From Crenothrix sp. D3 (GTDB taxonomy: Bacteria; Pseudomonadota; Gammaproteobacteria; Methylococcales; Methylomonadaceae), in NCBI GenBank assembly GCA_002134785.1, contig MBQZ01000029.1:224567-288566 (forward strand): a stretch of DNA of 64,000 nucleotides. Reading direction: 5' to 3'. The stretch's first letter is position 1; each line of letters opens with the position of its first letter. The notes under the pieces were generated by a model. It saw only the letters and a list, made by a program, of their open reading frames with translations. It made no database searches and had not been told where the DNA came from. Below are positions 9,886 to 18,497 of the stretch, one piece after another. The position numbers were made by a program, and so were the translations under genes.

Positions 9886-10692
9886 TTAATAGCTAGTAGT
9901 TTTTAAAAACAGTTTTGCCTCATGCCAAAACGCATCCAATTCATCTAATGCACAATCCTTCAAACTTCGACCCGATGCTTCCACTTGTTGCTCAATATAA
10001 TTAAAACGTTTAGCGAATTTTTTGGTGCTTTGTTTGAGAGCGACCTCGGCATTGACGTTGAGATGACGCGCCAGATTAACAGCGACCAGCAATAAATCGC
10101 CAACTTCTTCCTGAATATGCGCTTGGTCACCTGATTGCCACGCTTCTTTGATTTCATCGAGTTCTTCTAAGACTTTATCAAAGACAGGCGGCACGGTTTT
10201 CCAATCAAAACCATGCTGTGCGGCGCGGTCTTGAATTTTTTCACATTCAATCAATGCAGGCAGGTTGCCTGCTACGCCTGATAATACGCTTATAGGTTCA
10301 AGCGATTGGTTTTTTTCCAGTCGTTCATCGGCTTTGGCTTGTTCCCACGCTTGATGACGCTGGGCATCGTCCGTAAACACGGCATCACCAAACACATGAG
10401 GGTGGCGGCGAATGAGTTTTTCGGTAATGCCAGCAGCGACTTGTTCAAAGGTAAACAAGCCGCGTTCTTCGGCAATTTGCGAATGAAACACCACTTGCAA
10501 TAATAAATCGCCCAATTCCAGACGCAAATCATTCAAATCATTGCGCTCGATGGCATCGGCGACTTCGTAGGCTTCTTCAATAACGTAGGGAATTAAGCTG
10601 GCGAAATCTTGTTTAACATCCCACGCGCAACCTGTGTCAGGGTGTCGCAGTTGCGCCATGATGTCTAATAATTGTTGGGTGTTTTTTAGCAT
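9886..10692 (-). CDS. mazG: Nucleoside triphosphate pyrophosphohydrolase MazG
   Basis: Hydrolyses NTPs to NMP and pyrophosphate, which cleans non-canonical nucleotides and lowers ppGpp under stress. Two MazG domains are seen. The first carries GCAWDVKQ and EEAYEVADAI with the metal-binding EExxD pattern, and the second carries EELDEIKEAW and EEVGDLLL. I choose the ATG at 10692 (MLKNTQQLL), which gives 268 residues as in the family; the frame's extra 17 residues upstream lack family character. It follows the PfkB kinase gene on the same strand with an 84-bp gap. Confidence 0.95.
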   Translation of the reverse strand: MLKNTQQLLDIMAQLRHPDTGCAWDVKQDFASLIPYVIEEAYEVADAIERNDLNDLRLELGDLLLQVVFHSQIAEERGLFTFEQVAAGITEKLIRRHPHVFGDAVFTDDAQRHQAWEQAKADERLEKNQSLEPISVLSGVAGNLPALIECEKIQDRAAQHGFDWKTVPPVFDKVLEELDEIKEAWQSGDQAHIQEEVGDLLLVAVNLARHLNVNAEVALKQSTKKFAKRFNYIEQQVEASGRSLKDCALDELDAFWHEAKLFLKTTSY

Positions 10693-10776
10693 GAGAGTCT
10701 GTGGTGAAGGTGTTTCATTGTCCACGAAAAGCACGAAAGACACGAAACAAACGTGTCTTCCGTAGAGTGTGATTTC

Positions 10777-11712
10777 TTAAAACGAATGCCCGAAGTTTTC
10801 GTGGTAACGTTGTTTGAAGCCGTCCATATCAAACGTATGGTTTTGTGTGCCGTGATGTTCGATTTTAATCGCGCCCAGTAATGACGCAATACGCCCCGTG
10901 ACTTCCCAATCCAGCTCATTCATTAAACCGTATAACAAGCCCGCACGGTACGCATCACCACAACCTGTTGGATCATTAACATTATTGGGTTGTGCCGCTG
11001 GAATATCAATAACGCGCCCTTCAGTGTAAATTTTAGAACCTTGGCTGCCTAAGGTGACAATTAAGGCTTCCACGCGGCTTGCCATATCTTCTAATGATAA
11101 GCCAGTACGTTCCTGCATGAGTTCAGATTCATAATCGTTGAGCGTCATCCAAGTGGCTTGGTTGATAAACTTTAACAATTCCGCGCCGTTGAACATCGGC
11201 ATTCCTTGACCAGGATCAAAAATAAACGGAATTTCTAATTCGGCGAACTGCTCAGCGTGTAACTGCATACCGTCTTTACCGTCAGGCGAAACGATACCGA
11301 TGCTGATGTCTTTGTTATTAGTAGGAATAGAATTAACATGAGAAAAACTCATTGCACCTGGGTGAAAAGCGGTGATTTGATTATCGTCTTCATCAGTAGT
11401 GATATAGGCTTGACCTGTGAAATGATTATCTAAGACATGAATAAATTGGCTAGATAAACCATTCGTGCTTAACCATTCGCTGTACGGTTCAAAATCATGC
11501 CCGACCACTGCCATAATTTGCGGCTCTTCACCCAACAAATTCAAATTGTAAGCGATATTACCTGCGCAACCGCCATATTCACGGCGCATGGTAGGCACTA
11601 AAAATGACACATTCAACATGTGCGTTTTTTCAGGCAAAATGTGATGTTTAAATTTGTCGTGAAACACCATAATAGTGTCGTAAGCCATTGAACCGCATAT
11701 TAATGCACTCAT
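10777..11712 (-). CDS. PfkB-family carbohydrate/nucleoside kinase
   Basis: A 311-residue ribokinase-fold sugar or nucleoside kinase. PfkB signature 1 is visible as YGGCAGNIAYNL (near residue 61) and signature 2 as DPTGCGDAYRAG, which contains the anion-hole glycines and catalytic Asp. The start at 11712 (MSALICGS) is chosen because GAGGATAGAGA precedes it, whereas the longer frame has no comparable site. Such proteins are often annotated as adenosine kinase or carbohydrate kinase, but the substrate cannot be read from sequence. The downstream end of dgkA overlaps the longer frame only, not this start. Confidence 0.88.
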   Translation of the reverse strand: MSALICGSMAYDTIMVFHDKFKHHILPEKTHMLNVSFLVPTMRREYGGCAGNIAYNLNLLGEEPQIMAVVGHDFEPYSEWLSTNGLSSQFIHVLDNHFTGQAYITTDEDDNQITAFHPGAMSFSHVNSIPTNNKDISIGIVSPDGKDGMQLHAEQFAELEIPFIFDPGQGMPMFNGAELLKFINQATWMTLNDYESELMQERTGLSLEDMASRVEALIVTLGSQGSKIYTEGRVIDIPAAQPNNVNDPTGCGDAYRAGLLYGLMNELDWEVTGRIASLLGAIKIEHHGTQNHTFDMDGFKQRYHENFGHSF

Positions 11713-11729
11713 ATTTATCTCTATCCTCT

Positions 11730-12089
11730 TTATATTAAAATTAATGCCCACGTCGCCGCTGCCCATATCAGCGACAGCATAACAGCGGCTGAACCAATAT
11801 CTTTAGCGCGACCTGATAATTCGTGATGCTCAAAACCCACACGGTCAACTACTGCTTCTACCGCTGAATTGAGTAGTTCTACCAACATCACCAATACGAT
11901 ACTACCAATCAGCAATACTTTTTCGATGTTGGTGTGTCCCAGCCAGAATGCGAGTGGTGTGGTGATAACAAACAAAATCACTTCTTGTCTGAAGGCTTCT
12001 TCATGTGTCCACGTTGCTTTAAAACCAGCGACCGAAAAGAAACACGCGTTAATGAGGCGTTTAAGCCCTTTTGCATTTGGATTTGCCAT
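11730..12089 (-). CDS. dgkA: Diacylglycerol kinase
   Basis: Small trimeric inner-membrane kinase that phosphorylates diacylglycerol to phosphatidic acid and recycles lipid left from membrane-derived oligosaccharide or similar synthesis. The 119-residue length matches the family (about 120). Three membrane helices and the signature ELLNSAVEAVVDR (near residue 69) are clear. It starts 5 bases after the gcvH stop, so the two are very likely co-transcribed. Confidence 0.95.
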   Translation of the reverse strand: MANPNAKGLKRLINACFFSVAGFKATWTHEEAFRQEVILFVITTPLAFWLGHTNIEKVLLIGSIVLVMLVELLNSAVEAVVDRVGFEHHELSGRAKDIGSAAVMLSLIWAAATWALILI

Positions 12090-12094
12090 AATAA

Positions 12095-12478
12095 TTATTG
12101 GTTGATTAATTGTTGATAAGCGTCCGCATCAAGCAAAGCATCCAACTCAGTTAGAGTGTCCGCTTTAATGCAAAATAGCCATGTTTGGTAAGGCTGGTCG
12201 TTGACTTGTTCAGGCTCATCAGCAACATTTTCATTAATAGCAATGATTTCACCCGACACAGGGCTGAATAAATCCGATGCCGTTTTAACGGACTCAACCA
12301 CTGCACATTGCTCACCCGCATTGACTTTACGTCCCAGTTTAGGCAAATCAATGTAAACCAAATCGCCTAACTGCTCTTGAGCAAAATCCGTAATACCCAC
12401 GCGAACTACATTATCGTCTTCTAACTGCACCCATTCATGGGACACTGCATACTTTAAATTTTTAGGTAAATTACTCAT
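12095..12478 (-). CDS. gcvH: Glycine cleavage system H protein
   Basis: Lipoyl-carrying shuttle protein of the glycine cleavage system. The 127 residues match the family. The lipoylation site is Lys65 within VVESVKTASD, and the HEWV and GITDFAQEQLGD motifs are present. No gcvT or gcvP lies in the window, so H is separated from the rest of the system. It heads the minus-strand run gcvH-dgkA-PfkB-mazG. No glycine riboswitch was recognised upstream. Confidence 0.96.
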   Translation of the reverse strand: MSNLPKNLKYAVSHEWVQLEDDNVVRVGITDFAQEQLGDLVYIDLPKLGRKVNAGEQCAVVESVKTASDLFSPVSGEIIAINENVADEPEQVNDQPYQTWLFCIKADTLTELDALLDADAYQQLINQ

Positions 12479-12583
12479 TGTTAGCTCTCAAAAATAATCA
12501 TAAAGAAGACGTAAAGTTCAAGGCAAGCAGCTTGAACCATCTGTTAAACTACAGTGCATTATATTAACAAACATCTACAAAAT

Positions 12584-12844
12584 ATGCCGAACATCCTTAT
12601 TTATACTACCAAAATATGTCCTTACTGTGTCATGGCGAAACGACTGCTTGATAAAAAAGGCGTGAGTTACACCGAAATCAACGTCGATGGCGAGCCACAA
12701 CTTCGAGAAGAAATGATGCGTAAAACCAACCGCCGCACCGTCCCGCAGATTTATATTGGCGATTTTCATGTGGGTGGTTTTGATGAGTTATACGCATTAG
12801 AGCAACAGAAAAAACTGGATGAATTACTGCAATGCCATCAATAA
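12584..12844 (+). CDS. grxC: Glutaredoxin 3
   Basis: A small thiol-disulfide oxidoreductase of 86 residues from the ATG at 12584. The dithiol active site CPYC is at residues 12-15, the TVPQ cis-proline loop is near 53, and GGFDEL in the glutathione-binding C-terminal region is present, all typical of GrxC. The longer frame adds ten residues without family character. It is divergent from gcvH. In many proteobacteria grxC sits with secB; that neighbour is absent here. Confidence 0.95.
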   Translation: MPNILIYTTKICPYCVMAKRLLDKKGVSYTEINVDGEPQLREEMMRKTNRRTVPQIYIGDFHVGGFDELYALEQQKKLDELLQCHQ

Positions 12845-13000
12845 AAAATTAGCTAACGCAGCAGTTATAATCGTTATCTCACACGCTTACGCAATAAATT
12901 AGGTGTGTGGCTAACATCGGCAATCTTTACGATTATTTAAGTGTTGTAAGAAAATCCCATAAGGATATGGCTAAAAATAACCTCCCGATGTCCAAATAAA

Positions 13001-13057
13001 CCGTTAGCCCTGAGCTTGTCGAAGGGTGTTGTGGTTCGACAAGCTCACTACGAACGG
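13001..13057. repeat. Palindromic repeat (TGAGCTTGTCGAA family)
   Basis: The arms start CCGTTAGCCCTGAGC and end GCTCACTACGAACGG. The core TGAGCTTGTCGAA pairs with TTCGACAAGCTCA. The same core recurs at 36769-36855, 58190-58396 and 61703-61824. It lies just upstream of the LRR gene and supplies the false N-terminal extension of that frame. Confidence 0.75.
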
Positions 13058-13106
13058 ATTTAGGGAAGTTATTCTTGACCGTATCCTTAGCACAAAGGAG
13101 TTCATC

Positions 13107-14042
13107 ATGTTAGACCCACATCCACGCGCCCAATTGTGCTTTGTTATTAAGCAATATGGGCAAGTCATTATTACCGAACCGAAACGCTGTAAAGGGATGT
13201 TAAGTGATTTAGCACCACACCATCGTTTAGAAATTAATTTACTCATTGCGGCGTTAGAGCAGAAAGTCGCACAGGAATTATTGAAACCTACCGCTTTAAT
13301 TCCCGTCGCTATGCAGTTGGATCGGTTAGCACAACGGCTGCATGACACTGTGGGTATTAAAGAAAGTTTTGCTTATTGGGCGGTCGAATCGTGGGCGTTG
13401 GCTTTGAATGTGATTCAACAGCCGATGCCTAAACAAACAGATCAATCAATAGCAAATGTTTCCCCGTCGCCTAAAGTTGCAGTGACACCTCCACCCGCAC
13501 AAAAACAAACAGTTCAATCAATAGCTAATGTTTCCCCTCCTCCTAAAGTTGCAGTGACACCTCCACCCGCACAAAAACAAACAGTTCAATCAATAGCTAA
13601 TGTTTCCCCTCCTCCTAAAGTTGCAGTGACACCTCCACCAGCGCAAAAACAAACACTAACTGATGCGTGGCTGGATGAGTTGATTACTTGGGCGGATAAA
13701 AATAATATTTCAAAATATAAGATTCCGCGTGATAAACGGGCGATTTTGGCTTTGACTACGTTGTATTTATATGATGGCAAACTCACGGAACTGCCTGAAT
13801 CCATTGGTAAGCTGACTAATTTGACTACGTTGTATTTATCGAGCAACCAACTCACCGAACTACCTGAATCCATTGGCAAACTAACTCATTTGACTTCTTT
13901 GTATTTAGTGAGCAACCAATTCACTGAACTGCCTGAATCCATTAGCAAGCTGACTAATTTGACTTGGTTGGATTTAAGAAATAACCCTATCAAATCCCTA
14001 TCCGCCCAACACAGCCATCTCAGCCGCATCACTAAATTTTAA
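13107..14042 (+). CDS. Leucine-rich repeat protein with shared N-terminal domain
   Basis: The start at 13107 is fixed by an AAAGGAG site 7 bases upstream and by the alignment of its first residues (MLDPHPRAQL) with the MORN protein at 16989. Residues 1-103 form an uncharacterised helical domain ending WAVESWALAL that is closely similar in both proteins. Residues 108-179 are three copies of a 24-residue Pro-rich linker unit. Residues from about 210 on hold at least three leucine-rich repeats of the LTELPESIGKLT type, a protein-interaction surface. It opens the kinase/VWA/PP2C cassette and may act as its sensor or adaptor. No enzymatic motif is seen. Confidence 0.8.
   Translation: MLDPHPRAQLCFVIKQYGQVIITEPKRCKGMLSDLAPHHRLEINLLIAALEQKVAQELLKPTALIPVAMQLDRLAQRLHDTVGIKESFAYWAVESWALALNVIQQPMPKQTDQSIANVSPSPKVAVTPPPAQKQTVQSIANVSPPPKVAVTPPPAQKQTVQSIANVSPPPKVAVTPPPAQKQTLTDAWLDELITWADKNNISKYKIPRDKRAILALTTLYLYDGKLTELPESIGKLTNLTTLYLSSNQLTELPESIGKLTHLTSLYLVSNQFTELPESISKLTNLTWLDLRNNPIKSLSAQHSHLSRITKF
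13428..13643 (+). repeat. Three tandem 72-bp units in the LRR gene
   Basis: Units start at 13428, 13500 and 13572. The second and third differ only in their last few bases. They encode a Pro/Val-rich 24-residue linker. Near-identical tandem units in frame can gain or lose copies by slippage without breaking the gene. Confidence 0.9.
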
Positions 14043-14080
14043 TAAACCCACCCCATGCACAATAACATTCTAAAACGCCC

Positions 14081-15400
14081 ATGAACCAACTCCTAAAACT
14101 CAATCAAACCGTCCAACTAGATAACGGCGCAAGCTGTACCGTGCAGGCATTCTTAGGCTCAGGCGGACAAGGCGAAGTCTATCGTGCTGATTTAAACGGC
14201 GCGGCAGTTGCACTTAAATGGTATTTTCCCCAACAAGCGACACCTGAACAATACACTGCGTTACAGCATTTGTTAAAAATAGGTGCGCCGAATGCTAATT
14301 TTTTATTTCCACTGGCATTAGCCCCACCAACAGCTAACACGGGCTTTGGTTATGTCATGCCCTTACGCCCTGCCAATTACAAAAACATTTCCGATTTAAT
14401 CAAACGCCGTATTGAGTTGGACTTTAGCCAATTATTGACCGCAACCATTGAATTAACCGATAGCTTTCTACAGCTTCATGCCAAGGGCTTGTGTTACCGC
14501 GATATTTCTTTTGGTAATTTCTTTATTGACCCTGATACGGGCGCGATTTTGATTTGTGATAACGATAACGTCACTATCAATGGTACGCAAACGACGGGGG
14601 TGATTGGTACGCCGCGTTTTATGTCGCCTGAAATTGTTCGCCGTGACAGCAATCCCAACAGTGACAGCGATTTGTTTTCTTTAGCAGTGTTATTGTTTTA
14701 TCTACTATTTTTACATCATCCACTAGAAGGCAAGCGCGAAGCTGATATTAAATGCTTTGATTTACCTGCGATGAATCAATTATACGGTTCGCAACCAATG
14801 TTCATTTTTGATCCTAACGATAACAGTAATTACCCTGTAAAGGGCTATCAAGATAACGCGCTTATTTATTGGGCAATTTATCCGCAATTTATTAAAGATT
14901 TGTTCATGCAGTCGTTTACTAAAGGCTTGAATGATACCCACAGTCGAGTGCGCGGTAGTGTCTGGCGGCAACAGTTATTGCGCTTAAAAGACAATATTAT
15001 TGAATGTGCGTGTGGAGCGGAGAACTTTTATGATTTTGTTCAGTTTAAAGCGACACGACAAATGCAGCCTTGTTGGGCTTGTAATAAACCCTTGCAACTA
15101 CCGCCGCGCATTCGCATTAAACATCCTACACAAGAAATGACGGTGGTTTTAAATAGCGGTACGCAATTATATCCGTATCATTTGTATCCTAACCGCAAGA
15201 ATGAGTTAAGACCTGCGGTTGCTCAAGTGGTTCAGCATCCACAAAACCCCACTATCTGGGGCTTAAAGAATTTAACAGCGGAGGCGTGGACATTCACCGA
15301 AAACAATGTTGTTAAAACGGTTGCTCAAGGGCAAAGCGTGACTTTAACGACTGGCATCACGCTTAATTTTGGGCAAACGCAAGCCGAAATTCGCATTTAA
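14081..15400 (+). CDS. Protein kinase-like protein with zinc-ribbon and C-terminal beta domain
   Basis: A 439-residue Ser/Thr kinase-like protein. The glycine loop is GSGGQGEVY (26-34), the ATP-anchoring Lys is K46 in VALKWY, the catalytic loop reads YRDISFGN (D141, N146), and the metal-binding position reads CDNDN instead of the usual DFG. GTPRFMSPE resembles an activation segment with APE-like end. A C-x-C plus C-x2-C set (309, 311, 331, 334) suggests a zinc ribbon. The last 95 residues look like a beta-sandwich ending LTTGITLNFG, possibly FHA-like. It lies in a row with VWA and PP2C genes, the same trio as E. coli yegI-yegK-yegL and the TerY-P triad. Target unknown. Confidence 0.85.
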   Translation: MNQLLKLNQTVQLDNGASCTVQAFLGSGGQGEVYRADLNGAAVALKWYFPQQATPEQYTALQHLLKIGAPNANFLFPLALAPPTANTGFGYVMPLRPANYKNISDLIKRRIELDFSQLLTATIELTDSFLQLHAKGLCYRDISFGNFFIDPDTGAILICDNDNVTINGTQTTGVIGTPRFMSPEIVRRDSNPNSDSDLFSLAVLLFYLLFLHHPLEGKREADIKCFDLPAMNQLYGSQPMFIFDPNDNSNYPVKGYQDNALIYWAIYPQFIKDLFMQSFTKGLNDTHSRVRGSVWRQQLLRLKDNIIECACGAENFYDFVQFKATRQMQPCWACNKPLQLPPRIRIKHPTQEMTVVLNSGTQLYPYHLYPNRKNELRPAVAQVVQHPQNPTIWGLKNLTAEAWTFTENNVVKTVAQGQSVTLTTGITLNFGQTQAEIRI

Positions 15401-15406
15401 TCTACT

Positions 15407-15432
15407 GGAATACAAACCTAGGTTTGTACTCC
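15407..15432. repeat. Palindromic repeat (ACAAACCTAGGTTTGT family), copy 1
   Basis: A near-perfect palindrome, 13 bp per arm, centred on CCTAGG. It lies in the gap between the kinase stop and the VWA start. Related copies lie at 19352-19381 and 23221-23251. Confidence 0.75.
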
Positions 15433-15479
15433 GTATGCAATTTAAAACCGCTGTATCACACCAAACAACAGGAAATTTC

Positions 15480-16181
15480 ATGACCAACATAAAAAAACGC
15501 CCTGGTGGAGAATTAGCCACTCGTCCCTTGCATTTTATATGGATAGCCGATTGTTCATATTCAATGGACGGCAGTAAAATTGAATCCCTCAATCACGCCA
15601 TTAAAGAAGCCATTCCTGCCATGCGACAGGTAGCGGCTGACAATGTCAATGCAGAGGTGCTGGTAAGAGCGGTTAAGTTTTCTAATGGCGCACAATGGCA
15701 CGTTGCACAACCTACCAAAGTCGATGAGTTCAACTGGCAAGATTTACACGTTGAGGGCATGACGGCAATGGGTGCAGCGTTACATCTAGTCGCGGATCAA
15801 TTGAAAATGCCACCAATGGAAGAACGCGGTTTACCCCCTGTATTAGTGTTAATCTCAGACGGTCAACCGACCGATGATTTTGCCAGTGGCTTAGCGGCGT
15901 TAATGAAATTACCGTGGGGTAAAAAAGCCGTGCGCATTGCTATTGCCATAGGTGATGATGTCGATTTAGACGTGATGGAACAATTTATTGGTAATCCAGA
16001 ATTGCCACCGTTACAAGCGCAAAATGCAGAACAACTGGTTAATTATATTCGCTGGGTATCAACGGCAGTATTACAAGCGGCTTCTGCACCACCCAGCCAA
16101 GTCACTACAGAAACCAGTAGTAATGTACCATTACCCGCTATTCCCACTGTTGACCCTACAACATCGGCGGACGTATGGTAA
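15480..16181 (+). CDS. VWA-domain protein, TerY/YegL-like
   Basis: A 233-residue von Willebrand factor A domain protein. The ATG at 15480 has AGGAA upstream; the longer frame crosses a palindromic repeat and is rejected. The MIDAS metal site is complete in outline: DCSYS (D24, S26, S28), a Thr in GMTAMG, and SDGQPTDD. No signal peptide is seen, so it is cytosolic. This compact form matches TerY/YegL, which occurs with a PP2C phosphatase and a kinase as a stress-signalling triad, where the VWA domain is thought to bind partners through a metal. It overlaps the phosphatase start by 7 bases. Confidence 0.88.
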   Translation: MTNIKKRPGGELATRPLHFIWIADCSYSMDGSKIESLNHAIKEAIPAMRQVAADNVNAEVLVRAVKFSNGAQWHVAQPTKVDEFNWQDLHVEGMTAMGAALHLVADQLKMPPMEERGLPPVLVLISDGQPTDDFASGLAALMKLPWGKKAVRIAIAIGDDVDLDVMEQFIGNPELPPLQAQNAEQLVNYIRWVSTAVLQAASAPPSQVTTETSSNVPLPAIPTVDPTTSADVW

Positions 16182-16987
16182 CTTGGCAGGTTTTAACAGA
16201 AAGTGTACGCGGTGCAACGCATCACCGTAATGGCTTGCGTAATCAAGATGCAGTTGACCATTATCAAGCGGAAGGAGGCTTACCTTTGATTGTTGCCGTT
16301 GCCGATGGTCACGGTAGCGCACGTTGTACGCACAGTCATTTAGGCGCGAAGTTTGCTGTTGAAGCAGCAATTGACAGTGTGCTAACGGTGTTTGATTCAC
16401 CTGATTTGACTTTGCCACAAATTCGCACTTTAGCAGAAAAATTGCCGCAAACACTTACTCATTGCTGGCACGATAAAGTCGATAGTTATCTAAAAAAATT
16501 GGGTATAGAAGATTGTTTACGCACAAAAGCATTGACTAAAAATCGTTATTTACCCTTTGGTACAACCTTACTGGTTGCCTGTGTTTTAAAAGACTGTATT
16601 TTATATTGGCAAATCGGTGATGGTGATATTGTTGTCATTCAAGCGGATGGAATGCTAATTACGCCGATTCCAAACGATGCACGTTTATTGGGCAATGACA
16701 CCACTTCTTTATGCAGTAAAAAACCGTGGCAAGATTTTCGCTATACGTTTTCGCCATTGGTGAATGTTCCACCAAAAGCCATTTTTTTAATCACCGACGG
16801 TTATAAAAATTCGTTCAAACAAGTGGACGGTTTTTATCAAGCCTTAACCGATATTAACGACTTTATAAGCACCGATGGCGTGGATTCAGTGAAACAAGAT
16901 TTAGCAGGCTGGCTTAATGAAACATCACAACAGGGCAGTGGTGATGATATTAGCTTAGCGGTCATTTATGGTGCTGAGGAAAAATAA
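16175..16987 (+). CDS. PP2C-type protein phosphatase, YegK-like
   Basis: A 270-residue metal-dependent Ser/Thr phosphatase, compact form without extra domains. Family motifs in order: RNQDA (22-26), ADGHGSA (43-49), WQIGDGD, ITDGYKNS and GSGDDISLA near the C-terminus with the metal-binding Asp pair. The start ATG lies inside the last codons of the VWA gene and the stop is one base before the next start, so all three are surely on one transcript. It probably reverses phosphorylation by the kinase two genes upstream. It could also act on an unrelated protein. Confidence 0.9.
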   Translation: MVTWQVLTESVRGATHHRNGLRNQDAVDHYQAEGGLPLIVAVADGHGSARCTHSHLGAKFAVEAAIDSVLTVFDSPDLTLPQIRTLAEKLPQTLTHCWHDKVDSYLKKLGIEDCLRTKALTKNRYLPFGTTLLVACVLKDCILYWQIGDGDIVVIQADGMLITPIPNDARLLGNDTTSLCSKKPWQDFRYTFSPLVNVPPKAIFLITDGYKNSFKQVDGFYQALTDINDFISTDGVDSVKQDLAGWLNETSQQGSGDDISLAVIYGAEEK

Positions 16988-16988
16988 A

Positions 16989-18290
16989 ATGCTAGACCCA
17001 CATCCTCGCGCACAACTGTGTTTTATTATTCAGCAATATGGTCAAAATATTATTACTGAACCAAAACGTTGTCGCGGGATGTTAAGCGATTTAGCCCCGC
17101 ATCATCGCTTAGAAAATAATTTACTGGTTGCCGCATTAGAGCAGAAAGTCGCACAAGAATTATTACAACCCAGTGCGTTAATTCCCCTCAATATGCAGTT
17201 AGAGCGTTTAGCAAAACGCTTGCATGATACTGTCGGAATGAAAGAAGAGTTTGCTTATTGGGCGGTGGAATCGTGGGCATTGGCTTTAGGTGTGAATCAA
17301 TCGACGCTAAAAACATCACCAACACCACAGCCAGTAAAAGAAGGAAAAGCAGATCGTGTCGAAGTGGTACGCAAAAAACATCCTAATGCCTATGCAAAAT
17401 GGTCTGCGCTTGACGATGATAGCCTAAGGAAAAAATACGCGGAAGGTTCTACAATTGGCGAACTAGCCAAACTTCTGCACAGAACAGAAGGCGCGATACA
17501 ATCAAGATTAACAAAACTTCACATTCAACCACCACTACCGACAAAAACTATCACAATACAACAACGCATCGGTAAATTTATCGTGCAGGTTGGCTATAAT
17601 GCCAAAGGTGCTGTTAGGCTTGTTCGAGGAGGACATAAAGTTGCAACGACATCTCCTCCTGAGACAGTAAAAACCCAAACATCACCGCCTGTTGTACCAG
17701 AGTCGTCATCAAAATTTTTTGCATGGTGGATAGTAGGATTTATTTTTATCGCTACTGTTTACATTTATTCTGGCTCTCAATCTGAAAATAATAATGCTCT
17801 TGAACAGCCTACAGCAGCTTCCATACCAACGCTAAGTCCGCCACAAGCTGTAACAAAAAATACCTACTGTATTGGCAACTGTATAAATGGACAAGGGACG
17901 CTTACTTACACCAATGGTGATAAATACATTGGTAATTTTGAAAATGGCAAAGCAGATGGACAAGGAACATTTACTTATCAAGATGGAAGTAAGTACGTTG
18001 GCGAATTTAAAAACGGTCAACTCGTCAAAAATAACCCACAAGCTACAACGCAAGCTGACAATAGAAAATTAGCCCCCGATGCTGTGACCCCACCATCTAA
18101 ACCTGACAAAACACAAGCGCGTTGTATTAAGGGCAACTGTGTTAATGGACACGGCACACAGACCTATCCCGATGGTAGTAAATATATTGGCGAATTCAAA
18201 AATGGTTTATCCGATGGTCAAGGTACATTGATATTACCCAATGGTGATAAGTATGTCGGTAAATTCAAACAGAATAAGTTTCAACAGTAA
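16989..18290 (+). CDS. Membrane MORN-repeat protein with shared N-terminal domain
   Basis: The start at 16989 is one base after the phosphatase stop. Residues 1-101 repeat the helical domain of the LRR protein at the start of the cassette (YGQ.IITEPKRC, WAVESWALAL). Residues about 133-180 look like a helix-turn-helix of the type ARxLxRTxGAIxSRLxKL, so DNA binding is possible. A single membrane helix spans about 243-262. Two blocks of MORN repeats (GxGTxTYxxGDKYxGxF) follow at about 285-345 and 375-433. If the one helix is inserted, the N-terminal part and the MORN part are on opposite sides of the membrane. Likely an input or output partner of the triad; function unknown. Confidence 0.78.
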   Translation: MLDPHPRAQLCFIIQQYGQNIITEPKRCRGMLSDLAPHHRLENNLLVAALEQKVAQELLQPSALIPLNMQLERLAKRLHDTVGMKEEFAYWAVESWALALGVNQSTLKTSPTPQPVKEGKADRVEVVRKKHPNAYAKWSALDDDSLRKKYAEGSTIGELAKLLHRTEGAIQSRLTKLHIQPPLPTKTITIQQRIGKFIVQVGYNAKGAVRLVRGGHKVATTSPPETVKTQTSPPVVPESSSKFFAWWIVGFIFIATVYIYSGSQSENNNALEQPTAASIPTLSPPQAVTKNTYCIGNCINGQGTLTYTNGDKYIGNFENGKADGQGTFTYQDGSKYVGEFKNGQLVKNNPQATTQADNRKLAPDAVTPPSKPDKTQARCIKGNCVNGHGTQTYPDGSKYIGEFKNGLSDGQGTLILPNGDKYVGKFKQNKFQQ

Positions 18291-18497
18291 GATACGTTGC
18301 CGAACGTATCATGTGAAGGAATTCCATGTTCCAGTTTCAATACGCAGGTGAACCATGCCCCTTTTTAGGTCAATAGAATTTTAATGCGATTGCCCTAATG
18401 CCTTTACGGTGCTTTTTGGGTAAATCGAGCAAAAAAGTAAAAAACCAGCGACAATACTAGAATCGAAAACGTTAAATCTTTCACATTTAGGTTAGGT

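Noticed and set aside
12479..12583. Glycine riboswitch upstream of gcvH
   Set aside because: No paired aptamer pattern was seen in the 105-bp gap.
12845..13000. tRNA-like palindrome near 12846-12915
   Set aside because: No cloverleaf with a TTCGA-type T arm could be drawn.
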